From: 13-2-20CM-66-19 sp963760225
Lineage (GTDB): Bacteria > Pseudomonadota > Gammaproteobacteria > Steroidobacterales > Steroidobacteraceae
NCBI GenBank assembly: GCA_963760225.1
Contig: CAVXCD010000003.1
Span: 2,046,001 to 2,110,000 of the forward strand
DNA: 64,000 nt
Direction: 5' to 3'
Below the pieces are notes generated by a model that worked only from the letters and a program-made list of their open reading frames with translations, did not search any database and was not told where the DNA came from. Within the stretch, counting starts at the first letter, position 1; the number at the start of each line of letters is the position of its first letter. Positions 50,254-58,773 of this stretch are shown here, piece by piece. The position numbers and the translations under genes were made by a program.

Positions 50254-51496
50254 TGCTCGGGTCGTGGATGAATTTACCCAGGGCGCCGTCGCGCTGCGCA
50301 TTGAAGAGCACCTGCGGGACACTCCACGGGCCCCAGGGCGTGGTGGCATACGAGAACAGGATGCCCGCCTGCGCCGGCGGGCGGCTGTCGCAGGTCATCA
50401 GCCACAGTCCCAGCTCCGCGACCCAGCTCACCGACACATCGCCGAGCGTCCCGTTGCTGATGACGGCTGTCGCCGCCGACTCGCGCGGCTCCCAGCGCGG
50501 TGCGCCATGCTCATCGATGCCGGCGAAGTACAGCGTGCCGTGGCCGCTCTCGAACTGCGCCGCCGGCACGATCGACAGATAAGCATCGCTGTGCCGGTAG
50601 TAGCCCGTGCCCCACGTCAGCACGAATGGCCCACCATCGGGCAACCCGGCGATCGCGCCCGGCTGGAGGTGCAGCGACATCTTGATGAATTTGCCTTGCG
50701 GGCGCTGCGAGATCGTGCGCAGCGGCTGGAAGCCGCCGGGCGTCATCGGCAAGCTGACACGAGTCAGCACCGCACGGTCCGTCTGCCAGTCCTCCGAATG
50801 CGCGGTGTCCACCACCACGTACATCTGGCCGTTGACGCTGATGCCGGCGGTCGGTACCTCGAACGCACCCATGCTGATGCGTGGCGGCTGAACGGTCAGG
50901 TACAGGCCCGGGGCTTGTGTCAGGAAGTCGAGCCGCACACCGCGCTCCGGATCCGCGCTGGGGTCCGCGTCGGTGGCGGCGACGGAATCGAGCGCCGCGT
51001 CGCGCGCGCCCACGGTATCGCCGAACAGGAAGTAGATCTTCCCGCGGTGCTCGAACGAGTATCCGAGATCGGTACCTTGCAACCGGTAACGCGACTCTGT
51101 GCGGCTGAGCGTCGGCTGGTGAATCTGCTTGTCGAGCTCCCCGACGAGCTGATTGATCTTGTGGGTCGAGGCGGGCACGTAGCTGAGCGCCGGCTGCGTG
51201 GTCGCCGTGCTGCTGGCCGGTACGGAATCGGCCGAGGCGGCCCGACACGCCGCCAACACCTGCGGATCCACGCGCGGCAGTGGCCGGCTGGCTGCTCCTG
51301 GTTGGGGGGTTCCGCGCACCAGCGGCTGGATGCAGTCCCGCTGCAGGCCGTTGCCGCTTTGCACCGCGCCTTGCACGAAGCCGGCGTCCTCGCACAGTTG
51401 CCGGATCGTCGCGCACGGGTTCGGCGCTGCGGATGCCGCACCGACGTAGGCCGAGGTGAGTAGCACGATCCCCGCGACACGACCGCGCTTGAGCAT
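50015..51496 (-). CDS. DUF4185-domain exported protein
   Basis: This 493-residue protein has a signal peptide (VAGIVLLTSAYVGAASA) and a large beta-propeller-like DUF4185 domain: GTDLGYSFEHRGKIYFLFGDTVG, YVVVDTAHSEDW, VLTWGTGYYRHSDAYLS, YFAGIDEHGAPRWE and PWGPWSVPQVLFN. The GDT and DLGYS elements are typical of this family, related to glycoside-hydrolase five-bladed propellers. No catalytic residue is established. ATG at 51496 directly precedes the signal; a longer open frame upstream is Arg/Pro-rich and unlikely to be coding. Confidence 0.8.
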   Translation of the reverse strand: MLKRGRVAGIVLLTSAYVGAASAAPNPCATIRQLCEDAGFVQGAVQSGNGLQRDCIQPLVRGTPQPGAASRPLPRVDPQVLAACRAASADSVPASSTATTQPALSYVPASTHKINQLVGELDKQIHQPTLSRTESRYRLQGTDLGYSFEHRGKIYFLFGDTVGARDAALDSVAATDADPSADPERGVRLDFLTQAPGLYLTVQPPRISMGAFEVPTAGISVNGQMYVVVDTAHSEDWQTDRAVLTRVSLPMTPGGFQPLRTISQRPQGKFIKMSLHLQPGAIAGLPDGGPFVLTWGTGYYRHSDAYLSIVPAAQFESGHGTLYFAGIDEHGAPRWEPRESAATAVISNGTLGDVSVSWVAELGLWLMTCDSRPPAQAGILFSYATTPWGPWSVPQVLFNAQRDGALGKFIHDPSITPDDGLAGPVIGKGQRDPSAVHGGAYAPYQVEAWTRVRGSASTARELDLYYVLSTWNPYVVVLMTSRLQVAAPAGPGH

Positions 51497-51561
51497 GGGC
51501 GCAAGTCTGCGCCCTCGCAGACAGCCCCGGCTACCGGGTCGATCTGCGCTACGCTCGCGGC

Positions 51562-52719
51562 GTGGACGCCTACCCGATCGTTCATTGGACCGAGGGCGGC
51601 GAGGCGCACGGCGCGCGCTGGCGCTCGGAGAGCGGTGCGCCACCCCCGCGGCGTGTCGTGATTGCCGATGATCAGTTGAGCGCCGACGAGGCCTACGGCC
51701 TCGCCTGCCAGGGGACCGGGCTGTTGTGGCGCGGCGACTTCCAGAACGCACGGCAGATGCTCGTGGCGCTGGCGACGCGCGCCGACCGGCGCCCGCACCC
51801 GTCCGCGCAGATCGCCGCATCCCCGACGCCCGCCTCCCCGCCCGCAGCCTTTCACCGCTACCGCCAGGCGCGCTCACAGCGGGCGCGCACGCTCGCGGCA
51901 CTGCTGGTGATGCTCGGGGAGGACTACGGCATTGCCTTGCGCCGTGCGCCCGACATCCGCCAGGCGTGCGCGGAAGCCTACGGTCCCGGGGAGGCGCCCT
52001 CGGTCACCTCGCTGCGCGAGTTGCTGGGAATCATCGGCGCGCACGAATGGCGCACGCGCGGTATCGAGGTTGCGGCGATCGGCGCTCGCATCCATCCGCA
52101 CTACGGGGTGTTCGCCCCGATTCGCTCCGAGTACGTCGAGCTGCTCGCCGCCGCACCGCTGCCAGCCGCGCTGACGTCGGCCGGCGTAGCCTTCGACATC
52201 GGCACGGGCACCGGAGTGCTGGCCGCCGTGCTCGCGCGGCGCGGCATCCGGCGGGTGATCGCCACCGAGCTGGATCCGCGCGCACTCGCCTGCGCGCGCG
52301 ACAACCTGGTGCGCCTCGGCTTGGCGGCGCACGTCGAGCTCGTGGCGGCGGACCTTTTCCCCGCCGGAAAGGCGGCGCTCGTGGTGTGCAACCCGCCGTG
52401 GATTCCGGCGCGTCCGAGCTCCTCCCTCGAGCGCGCGATCTACGACCCCGCGAGCCGCATGCTGTACGGGTTCCTCGCCGCCCTGCCCGCGCACCTCGAG
52501 CCCGGCGGCGAGGGCTGGCTGATTCTCTCCGACTTTGCCGAGCACCTCGGCCTGCGCACGCGAGCGCAGCTGCTCGCCGCCTTCGACGCGGCGGGCTTGC
52601 AGGTCGTGGGCCGCAGCGATCTGCGGCCGACACATCCGCGCACCGCCGACGAGAGCGACCCGCTGCATGCGGCGCGAGCCGCCGAGCTCACCTCGCTGTG
52701 GCGACTCGCACTGCGCTGA
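51562..52719 (+). CDS. Class I methyltransferase (PrmC/RsmC-like, NPPW motif)
   Basis: This is a 385-residue methyltransferase with SAM motif I AFDIGTGTGVLAAVLARRG (about 211-229), ELDPRALACARDNLVRLG, and the catalytic NPPW in VVCNPPWIP, the amide/amine-methylating signature shared by HemK/PrmC and rRNA guanine/adenine methyltransferases. The N-terminal ~200 residues are an extra domain (SADEAYGLACQGTGLLWRGDFQNARQML), as in some RsmC-like enzymes. The GTG at 51562 is used; the next gene starts 16 bases after the stop. The target is unknown. Confidence 0.87.
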   Translation: MDAYPIVHWTEGGEAHGARWRSESGAPPPRRVVIADDQLSADEAYGLACQGTGLLWRGDFQNARQMLVALATRADRRPHPSAQIAASPTPASPPAAFHRYRQARSQRARTLAALLVMLGEDYGIALRRAPDIRQACAEAYGPGEAPSVTSLRELLGIIGAHEWRTRGIEVAAIGARIHPHYGVFAPIRSEYVELLAAAPLPAALTSAGVAFDIGTGTGVLAAVLARRGIRRVIATELDPRALACARDNLVRLGLAAHVELVAADLFPAGKAALVVCNPPWIPARPSSSLERAIYDPASRMLYGFLAALPAHLEPGGEGWLILSDFAEHLGLRTRAQLLAAFDAAGLQVVGRSDLRPTHPRTADESDPLHAARAAELTSLWRLALR

Positions 52720-52735
52720 ACCGAAGGGGCCTACC

Positions 52736-53512
52736 ATGAAACTGATCAAGACCATGACAACGATCCGCGGCGGCGCGCTGCTCGCGCTGTGCCTGTGTGC
52801 AAGCTGCCCTGCCGCGACGTTGCCCGATGACACCACGCCGTGGTTTCAGTCGCGGACCCAGGCGCTCTGGGATGCCGTAGCGGACGGCCGGAAAGAAATC
52901 TGGGAGCGCACGCTCGATGTCTCCTGCACCATTACGAACGAGGACGGCGATGTCCTCGACAAGGACAGATTCTTGCGCGACCTGCAGCCGCTGCCGCCGG
53001 GCTCGAGCGGCCGCATCAAGGTGCGCGGCCTGACGGTGCGGATGCTCGGTGCACAGGCTGCCGTCGTGCACTATTGGCTCGATGAGTCGGAGAACGTATT
53101 CGACCAGCAGCTGCAAACCACCTACGTCGAGACGGACGTGTATCGGCGCGGCGGCGACGGCTGGCTGGCGGTGGCGATGCAGGTCACGGTCGTGCCGCGG
53201 GACCTCGCGCCGATCGAGGTGGATACCAGCGGCTGGCCGGGGCTGACCGGGGAGTATCGCCTGAGCGAGAAGGCGACTTCCGGCTATCACGTGTGGCTGC
53301 GCGATGGCGCGCTGTACGGCGGCAAGGACCCGGCGAGCGCGACGCGGCTGATCCCGCTCGCGCCGCTCGTCTTCTTCCAGCAGGGCAGCATCCACATGAT
53401 GGTATTCGTGCGGGACCCCGGCGGCCGGGTGTCGCAGGTGCGCGAGCTGCACAAGTACAATGAGGTGATCATGAAGCGCGTGACCGGTGCCGACCCGCAT
53501 TCACCACCGTGA
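52736..53512 (+). CDS. Exported DUF4440/NTF2-like protein
   Basis: This 258-residue protein has a signal peptide (GGALLALCLCASCPA) and an NTF2-like cone: QALWDAVADGRKEIWERTLDV, DKDRFLRDLQPLPPG, VRGLTVRMLGAQAAVVHYWLDES and VYRRGGDGWLAVAMQVTVV. The C-terminal half has a second beta-rich section (LTGEYRLSEKATSGYHVWLRDG and VFVRDPGGRVSQVREL) similar to DUF3471-like tails. ATG at 52736 follows GAAGGGG. It is probably co-transcribed with the methyltransferase. Confidence 0.78.
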   Translation: MKLIKTMTTIRGGALLALCLCASCPAATLPDDTTPWFQSRTQALWDAVADGRKEIWERTLDVSCTITNEDGDVLDKDRFLRDLQPLPPGSSGRIKVRGLTVRMLGAQAAVVHYWLDESENVFDQQLQTTYVETDVYRRGGDGWLAVAMQVTVVPRDLAPIEVDTSGWPGLTGEYRLSEKATSGYHVWLRDGALYGGKDPASATRLIPLAPLVFFQQGSIHMMVFVRDPGGRVSQVRELHKYNEVIMKRVTGADPHSPP

Positions 53513-53546
53513 CGGCAGGCGCGCACGCTCGAGGCAACCGCCAGTG

Positions 53547-55373
53547 ATGTCGACACCGAGGATCATCGCCACCGCCGCGTGCCTGGCGGCCGCGCTCGCC
53601 GCAACCCCGGCCGGCTCACAGGCGCCTGCGCCGTTCGTTGCCGCGTGTACCGACACGCCGCAACCGGCGTTCTGCGCCGCCGTGCGGGGTGTGCGCGCGC
53701 AAGGGTGGCCGGCACAAACCCGTTCCGAGGTGATGGCCACGCACGGCATGGTGGTCACGAGCCAGCCGCTGGCCGCGCAAGCCGGCCTGCAGGTGCTCAG
53801 GCAGGGCGGCAATGCGGTGGACGCCGCCGTGGCGACCGCCGGCGTGTTGAGTCTGGTGGAGCCGATGAGCGTCGGCGTGGCGTCCGACATGTTCGCGCTC
53901 ATCTATATCGCCAGGGATCACCGCGTCTATGTCCTCAACTCGAGCGGCACGGCACCCAGCGGGGCGACGCTCGCGCACCTGAACGAGCTCGGCTACCACG
54001 CCGACCCGCGCAACTGGGGACCGAGCTCGGGGATGCCCTCCTACGGAATCCTCCCGGTGACGGTGCCCGGCGCGGTGTGGGGCTGGGAAGCGGTGCTCAG
54101 GCGCTTCGGCAGGCTCACCTTCAAGGAGGTTCTCGAGCCTGCCGCGCGCTACGCGCAGGACGGCTTTCCGGTTTCCGAGCGCATCGCCGCTGAGTGGCAG
54201 CTGCCCAAGGCACTGCCGCTCAAGGGCTGCTGCACGCAGCTCGACCCGGAATCGGTGAAGACGTGGTACCCGAACGGGCAGCCGGTCTCGCCGGGGCAGA
54301 TATTCACCAACCCCGACCTGGCACGCACGTTGCGGCTGCTGCAGGCGCACGGTGCCGATGTCTTCTACAAGGGCGAGATCGCGCGGGCGATCGTCGCCCG
54401 ATCGAGCGCGCTCGGTGGCACCATGACGCTCGCGGACCTCGCCGGCTATCACGGCGAATGGGTCGAGCCGGCGCGCATTCACTATCACGGTTACGAGATC
54501 CTCGAGCTGCCGCCACCCTCGCAGGCATGGGCGGCGGACGAAATGCTCAGCATCCTGCAGGAGTGCGTGCCGCAGTGGCTGCCGCACCAGACGCTCGCCG
54601 CGCTTGGACCCGCCAATGCGCAGTATTGGCATCTGCTGGTTGAGGCGAAGAAGCTCGCCTACGCCGATCTTTATCGCTACAACGCCGATCCGGACTTCGT
54701 CGCCGTCCCGGTGAGCGAGCTGCTGTCGGCACAGCACGCGGCCTCGCTGTGCAGCAAGGTCGATCCGCAGCACGCCTCGACGCCCGGACCGCGCGGCAAT
54801 GCAGAGCTCTCCGGCGGCACCATCGTGCTTTCGACCGCCGATGCCGAAGGCAACATGGTCTCCTGGGTCAACAGCAACTATGAAGGATTCGGCTCCGGCA
54901 TCACGATTCCCGGCTACGGGTTCGTGCTGCACAACCGCGGGGCGCTGTTCACGCTCGATCCTTCGAGTCCCAACGTCATCGCGCCTCACAAGCGACCCTT
55001 CAACACCCTTTCGGCGGGTTTCGTGGTGCGCGACGGTGCCCCGCTCATGACCGTCACCCTGATGGGCGGGGACATGCAGGCGCAGGGTCACGCGCAGCTG
55101 CTGGTCAATCTGTTCGATCTCGGCGCCAACCTCCAGGCGGCGACCGACATGGCGCGATTCAGGCACAGCCAGGTGCCGAACGTGCTGAATCTCGAGACCC
55201 CGCTCTACGATCTCGTCGGGGCAAAGCTCGCCGCCATGGGGCACACCGTGCGGGCCGTCGACGGGGAAGGCATGGGCGGCAGCCAGATCATCATGGTCGT
55301 CGGCGATCCGGCGCACGGCTACTTCCGCGCCGGTTCGGATTTCAGGAAGGATGGCGAGGCAGTCGGCTGGTGA
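53547..55373 (+). CDS. ggt: Gamma-glutamyltransferase
   Basis: This 608-residue exported enzyme has a signal peptide (IATAACLAAALAATPAGS). GGT signatures are: ATHGMVVTSQPLAAQAG, LRQGGNAVDAAVATAGVLSLVEP, TVPGAVWGWEAVLRRFG, YHGYEILELPPPSQA and the autoprocessing site GGTIVLSTADAEGNMVSWVNS, whose Thr lines up with the nucleophile of E. coli GGT. The proenzyme should split there into large and small subunits. GGT hydrolyses or transfers gamma-glutamyl groups from glutathione or gamma-glutamyl amines. The following formyl-THF hydrolase-like gene starts 19 bases after its stop. Confidence 0.9.
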   Translation: MSTPRIIATAACLAAALAATPAGSQAPAPFVAACTDTPQPAFCAAVRGVRAQGWPAQTRSEVMATHGMVVTSQPLAAQAGLQVLRQGGNAVDAAVATAGVLSLVEPMSVGVASDMFALIYIARDHRVYVLNSSGTAPSGATLAHLNELGYHADPRNWGPSSGMPSYGILPVTVPGAVWGWEAVLRRFGRLTFKEVLEPAARYAQDGFPVSERIAAEWQLPKALPLKGCCTQLDPESVKTWYPNGQPVSPGQIFTNPDLARTLRLLQAHGADVFYKGEIARAIVARSSALGGTMTLADLAGYHGEWVEPARIHYHGYEILELPPPSQAWAADEMLSILQECVPQWLPHQTLAALGPANAQYWHLLVEAKKLAYADLYRYNADPDFVAVPVSELLSAQHAASLCSKVDPQHASTPGPRGNAELSGGTIVLSTADAEGNMVSWVNSNYEGFGSGITIPGYGFVLHNRGALFTLDPSSPNVIAPHKRPFNTLSAGFVVRDGAPLMTVTLMGGDMQAQGHAQLLVNLFDLGANLQAATDMARFRHSQVPNVLNLETPLYDLVGAKLAAMGHTVRAVDGEGMGGSQIIMVVGDPAHGYFRAGSDFRKDGEAVGW

Positions 55374-55392
55374 GGTAGTGTTCGCCTAACGT

Positions 55393-56325
55393 ATGCAAAT
55401 CGCCATCATCGGACAACAGGCATTCGGCAAGAGCGCGCTCGAGGCGTTTCTCGCCCGCGGCGCCACCGTCGCCGGCGTGTTCTGCGCGCCGGAGAAGCCG
55501 GGCGCCAAGCCCGATCCGTTGCGCGCGGCGGCTGAGGAGCGCGGCCTGCGGCTGTTCCAGCTGCCGTCACTGAAGACTGCGGAGGCCACCGCGGCCATCG
55601 GTGCGCTCGGGGTGGATCTTGCAGTGATGGCCTACGTGGTGCAGTTCGTGCCGCACAACTTCATCAGCGTGCCCAGGCACGGCACGATCCAATACCACCC
55701 CTCGCTGCTGCCGCGTTACCGCGGACCGAGCTCGATCAACTGGCCGCTCATCAAGGGAGATGCGCAGACCGGGCTCACCATCTTCCGTCCGACCGAGGGC
55801 CTCGACGAAGGTCCGATCATTCTGCAGAAGACGGTCGACATCGGTCCGGACGACACGCTCGGCAGCGTTTATTTCAATCACCTGTTCCCGCTCGGCATCG
55901 AGGCGCTGCTGGAGGCGGCCGAGCTGGTGGTCGCCGGCCGCCACCAGGAAACCCCCCAGCGCGAGGAGCTGGCCACCTACGAGGGCTGGTGTCGCGATGC
56001 GGAAGCGCAGATCAACTGGCACGCGCACGCCGATCACATCTATAACCTGATTCGCGGCTGTGACCCGGCCCCCGGCGCATGGACCACCATCAAGGGCAGC
56101 CGCGTGCGCATCTACGAAACCGCAAAACACCGCACGCGAACCTTCGGCGCGGTCAGCGGCAAGCCGGGAGAGGTCTGCGCTATCGGCGAGCAGAGCATCG
56201 AGGTGGCCGCGCAGGGCGGGCGACTCGAGCTGCGCACCGTGCGCATCGAGGGGGGCGCGAAGATGACGGGCGCGGCGCTCGCGGCGGCGCTCACGCTGAG
56301 CGTCGGCACCCCGTTGGGCAGCTGA
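55393..56325 (+). CDS. 10-formyl-THF hydrolase-like formyltransferase-fold protein
   Basis: This 310-residue protein resembles the hydrolase domain of ALDH1L1 (10-formyltetrahydrofolate dehydrogenase) more than methionyl-tRNA formyltransferase. It reads MQIAIIGQQAFGKSALEAFL, VAGVFCAPEKPGAKPDPL, RHGTIQYHPSLLPRYRGPSSINW and GLDEGPIILQ. His102 and Asp138 occupy the catalytic His and Asp positions. It should release formate (or carry a formyl group) and free THF. Next to two folate-dependent demethylating flavoproteins, a THF-recycling role is a natural reading. It is convergent with the first of those genes with a five-base gap. Confidence 0.85.
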   Translation: MQIAIIGQQAFGKSALEAFLARGATVAGVFCAPEKPGAKPDPLRAAAEERGLRLFQLPSLKTAEATAAIGALGVDLAVMAYVVQFVPHNFISVPRHGTIQYHPSLLPRYRGPSSINWPLIKGDAQTGLTIFRPTEGLDEGPIILQKTVDIGPDDTLGSVYFNHLFPLGIEALLEAAELVVAGRHQETPQREELATYEGWCRDAEAQINWHAHADHIYNLIRGCDPAPGAWTTIKGSRVRIYETAKHRTRTFGAVSGKPGEVCAIGEQSIEVAAQGGRLELRTVRIEGGAKMTGAALAAALTLSVGTPLGS

Positions 56326-56330
56326 GGCGC

Positions 56331-58757
56331 TCAACCCCGCAGGCGCAGGTTGTCCGGATCGTAGAGCGGCTCGCGGGCGACCACCGCCCCGCGGCGCTCG
56401 CCGAGAATCTCCACCTCGAGCGCCGTGCCGGGCACGCACAGATCGCGGCGCACGTACGCGAGCGCGATGCTGCGCTTCAGTCGGTAGCCGTAGCCTCCGG
56501 AGGTCACCAGGCCCACCGCCTCAGCGCCGCGGTGCACGACCGCTATCGCAGCCGCGTCAGCATCGGCGGCATCGACGAGCAGCGGCACGAAGCGCTCTCT
56601 CGGACCCGCGTTCGCCTCGCGGCGCAGCGCCTCGCGCCCGAGGAAGGGCGTGCGCTTGTCGAGATCGACGAAGCGATCGAGCGCGGCGGCGAGCGGGCTG
56701 TATTCGGTGCTCAAGTCCGCTTTCCAGCTGCGGTAGCACTTCTCCAGGCGCAGGCTCTCCACCGCATAAAGGCCGAAGTGGACGAGACCTAGGTCGGCGC
56801 CGGCGCTGAGCAGCGCCTCATACACGCTGGCCAACTGCGCGACGGGCACGTGCAGCTCCCAGCCGAGCTCGCCGACGTAACTCACCCGCAGAGCAAGCAC
56901 CTCGATCGCGCCGACGGTGATTGTGCGCGCCGCGAGCCACGGGAAGGCGGCGTTCGAGAAGTCCGCACCGCTGACCCGCTCGAGCAGCGCCCGCGAGCGC
57001 GGTCCGGCGAGGATGAGTGCGCCGTAGCGCGTGGTCAGGTTCGCGAGACTGACCGTGCCGTAGTGCTGCGACAGGTGGCCGGTGAGCCAGTCCTCGTCGT
57101 GGCGCTCGGCGGCCGCGGCGCCCATGAGCCAGAATCGCCCGCCCGGCAGGTGTGACACCGTCAGCTCCGCGACGATGCCGCCGCGCGCCGAGCACAGGTA
57201 GCTGAGCGCTGTGCGACCCTCGCGCGGCAGCCGCCCGGTGATCAGGTGATCGAGCCACGCGGCGGCACCCTCGCCCGACACTTCGAACCGGCCGAAGCCC
57301 GGCATGTCGAGCACGCCGACGGCGCTGGCGACCGCGGCGCACTCGCGCGCCACCGCGTGGTGCCAGTGCGGCCGGCGGAACGACACTTCCGCTCCTGCCG
57401 GGTCAGCGGCGCTCGCGTAGTACACCGCGCGCTCCCAACCGCCCCGCGCCCCGAATACCGCGCCGGCTTGTGCGAGGGGTGCGTAGAGCGGTGAGGTCTG
57501 CGCCGGGCGCCCCGCCGGGCGTTCCTCCTGCGGGTACGCCACGGCGTATTCGTTCTGATAGGTCTCGAGCGCCTTGGCCAGCGCGTAGCTGCGGTCGGCG
57601 AACGACAGGTAGCGCCGGCAATCGAGCGGCCACACGTCCCAGTCCGGCTCACCGTTGACCAGCCACTCGGCAATCACCCGCCCCGCCCCGCCGGCCTGCA
57701 CGATGCCGAAGCTGAACGCGCAACAGTGAAAGAAATCAGGCGCCCCGGCCGCAGGACCGATCAACGGATTGCCGTCCGGAGCGTAGGGGATCGGCCCGTT
57801 GATGACGCGCCTCACCCCGACTGAACCTAAGATCGGCACGCGCGCGCACGCCGCCGCGATGTAGGACTCGAGGCGGCCGAGATCATCGGCAAAGAGCTGC
57901 TGCGCGAACTCCTCGGGCAGCCCGTCCAGCCAGTGGGCGCGCGCGTCGCGCTCGTACGGCCCGAGCAGCAGTCCGTGCCGCTCCTGTCGCAGATAGTAGC
58001 TGACGTCCGGGTCGCGCAGCAGCGGCAGGCGCGCCGCGCCGCGTGAAACGAGCTCGGGACTGTCCTCGGTCAACAGGTACTGGTGCGACAGCGTCACCAC
58101 CGGCAGGTACTCGCCGATCATCGCGGCTACCTCACCACCGCGGTAGCCCGCCGCGTTGATGACGTACTCGGCATCGATCGTCCCCGCCGTTGTCTCGAGG
58201 CGCCAGCCGCCCTGCGGCAGGCGGCGGATTGCCGTGACGCGCGCCTGCCGGCAGATCGTGGCGCCGAGCTCGCGCGCGCCGCGCGCGAGCGCCTGCGTCA
58301 GCTGCGCAGGATCGATGTCGCCGTCGTACGGATCCCACAGGCCGAGCCGGATATCGTCGGTCGCGATGAACGGATGGCGCGCGCGGATCTCCAGCGGCGA
58401 CAGCAGCTCGAATTCGATGCCCTGCGCGCGCGCCTGGGCGGCGACGTGGCGAAACTCATCGACCCGCTGCGCGCTGTGCGCCAGCCGGATGCTGCCGGTC
58501 ACGTGGTAGTCGATCGGGTGGCCGCCTTGCCGCGCCAGGCGCTCGTACAACAGCGTGGAGTAGCGCTGCAGCCGCAGGATGCTCCACGAGGTGGAGAAGT
58601 TCGGGCAGTTGCCGGCGGCGTGCCAGGTAGAGCCGGCGGTGAGCTCGTCGCGCTCGAGCAGCACCGCGTCCGTCCACCCGAGGCGCGCCAGGTGGTAGAG
58701 CGCGCTGCAGCCGACCGCACCGCCACCGATGACGACGACGCGTGCCTGCGACTTCAC
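56331..58757 (-). CDS. Dimethylglycine/sarcosine-dehydrogenase-like FAD-GcvT fusion (copy 1)
   Basis: This 808-residue protein has an FAD-binding oxidoreductase domain (about 1-370) with VVVIGGGAVGCSALYHLA and STWHAAGN, the His of which is the covalent-flavin position in the family, then an FAO_M linker, then GcvT aminomethyltransferase domains (about 430-808; LTGRLPREGRTALSYLCSARG and SYVGELGWELHVPV). Family members oxidise an N-methyl amine and pass the carbon to THF as methylene-THF. The GTG at 58757 starts the Rossmann motif; a longer open frame upstream is Arg-rich and overlaps copy 2. It follows copy 2 by 16 bases. Confidence 0.88.
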   Translation of the reverse strand: MKSQARVVVIGGGAVGCSALYHLARLGWTDAVLLERDELTAGSTWHAAGNCPNFSTSWSILRLQRYSTLLYERLARQGGHPIDYHVTGSIRLAHSAQRVDEFRHVAAQARAQGIEFELLSPLEIRARHPFIATDDIRLGLWDPYDGDIDPAQLTQALARGARELGATICRQARVTAIRRLPQGGWRLETTAGTIDAEYVINAAGYRGGEVAAMIGEYLPVVTLSHQYLLTEDSPELVSRGAARLPLLRDPDVSYYLRQERHGLLLGPYERDARAHWLDGLPEEFAQQLFADDLGRLESYIAAACARVPILGSVGVRRVINGPIPYAPDGNPLIGPAAGAPDFFHCCAFSFGIVQAGGAGRVIAEWLVNGEPDWDVWPLDCRRYLSFADRSYALAKALETYQNEYAVAYPQEERPAGRPAQTSPLYAPLAQAGAVFGARGGWERAVYYASAADPAGAEVSFRRPHWHHAVARECAAVASAVGVLDMPGFGRFEVSGEGAAAWLDHLITGRLPREGRTALSYLCSARGGIVAELTVSHLPGGRFWLMGAAAAERHDEDWLTGHLSQHYGTVSLANLTTRYGALILAGPRSRALLERVSGADFSNAAFPWLAARTITVGAIEVLALRVSYVGELGWELHVPVAQLASVYEALLSAGADLGLVHFGLYAVESLRLEKCYRSWKADLSTEYSPLAAALDRFVDLDKRTPFLGREALRREANAGPRERFVPLLVDAADADAAAIAVVHRGAEAVGLVTSGGYGYRLKRSIALAYVRRDLCVPGTALEVEILGERRGAVVAREPLYDPDNLRLRG

Positions 58758-58773
58758 GGCCGGCGCATGCTGC

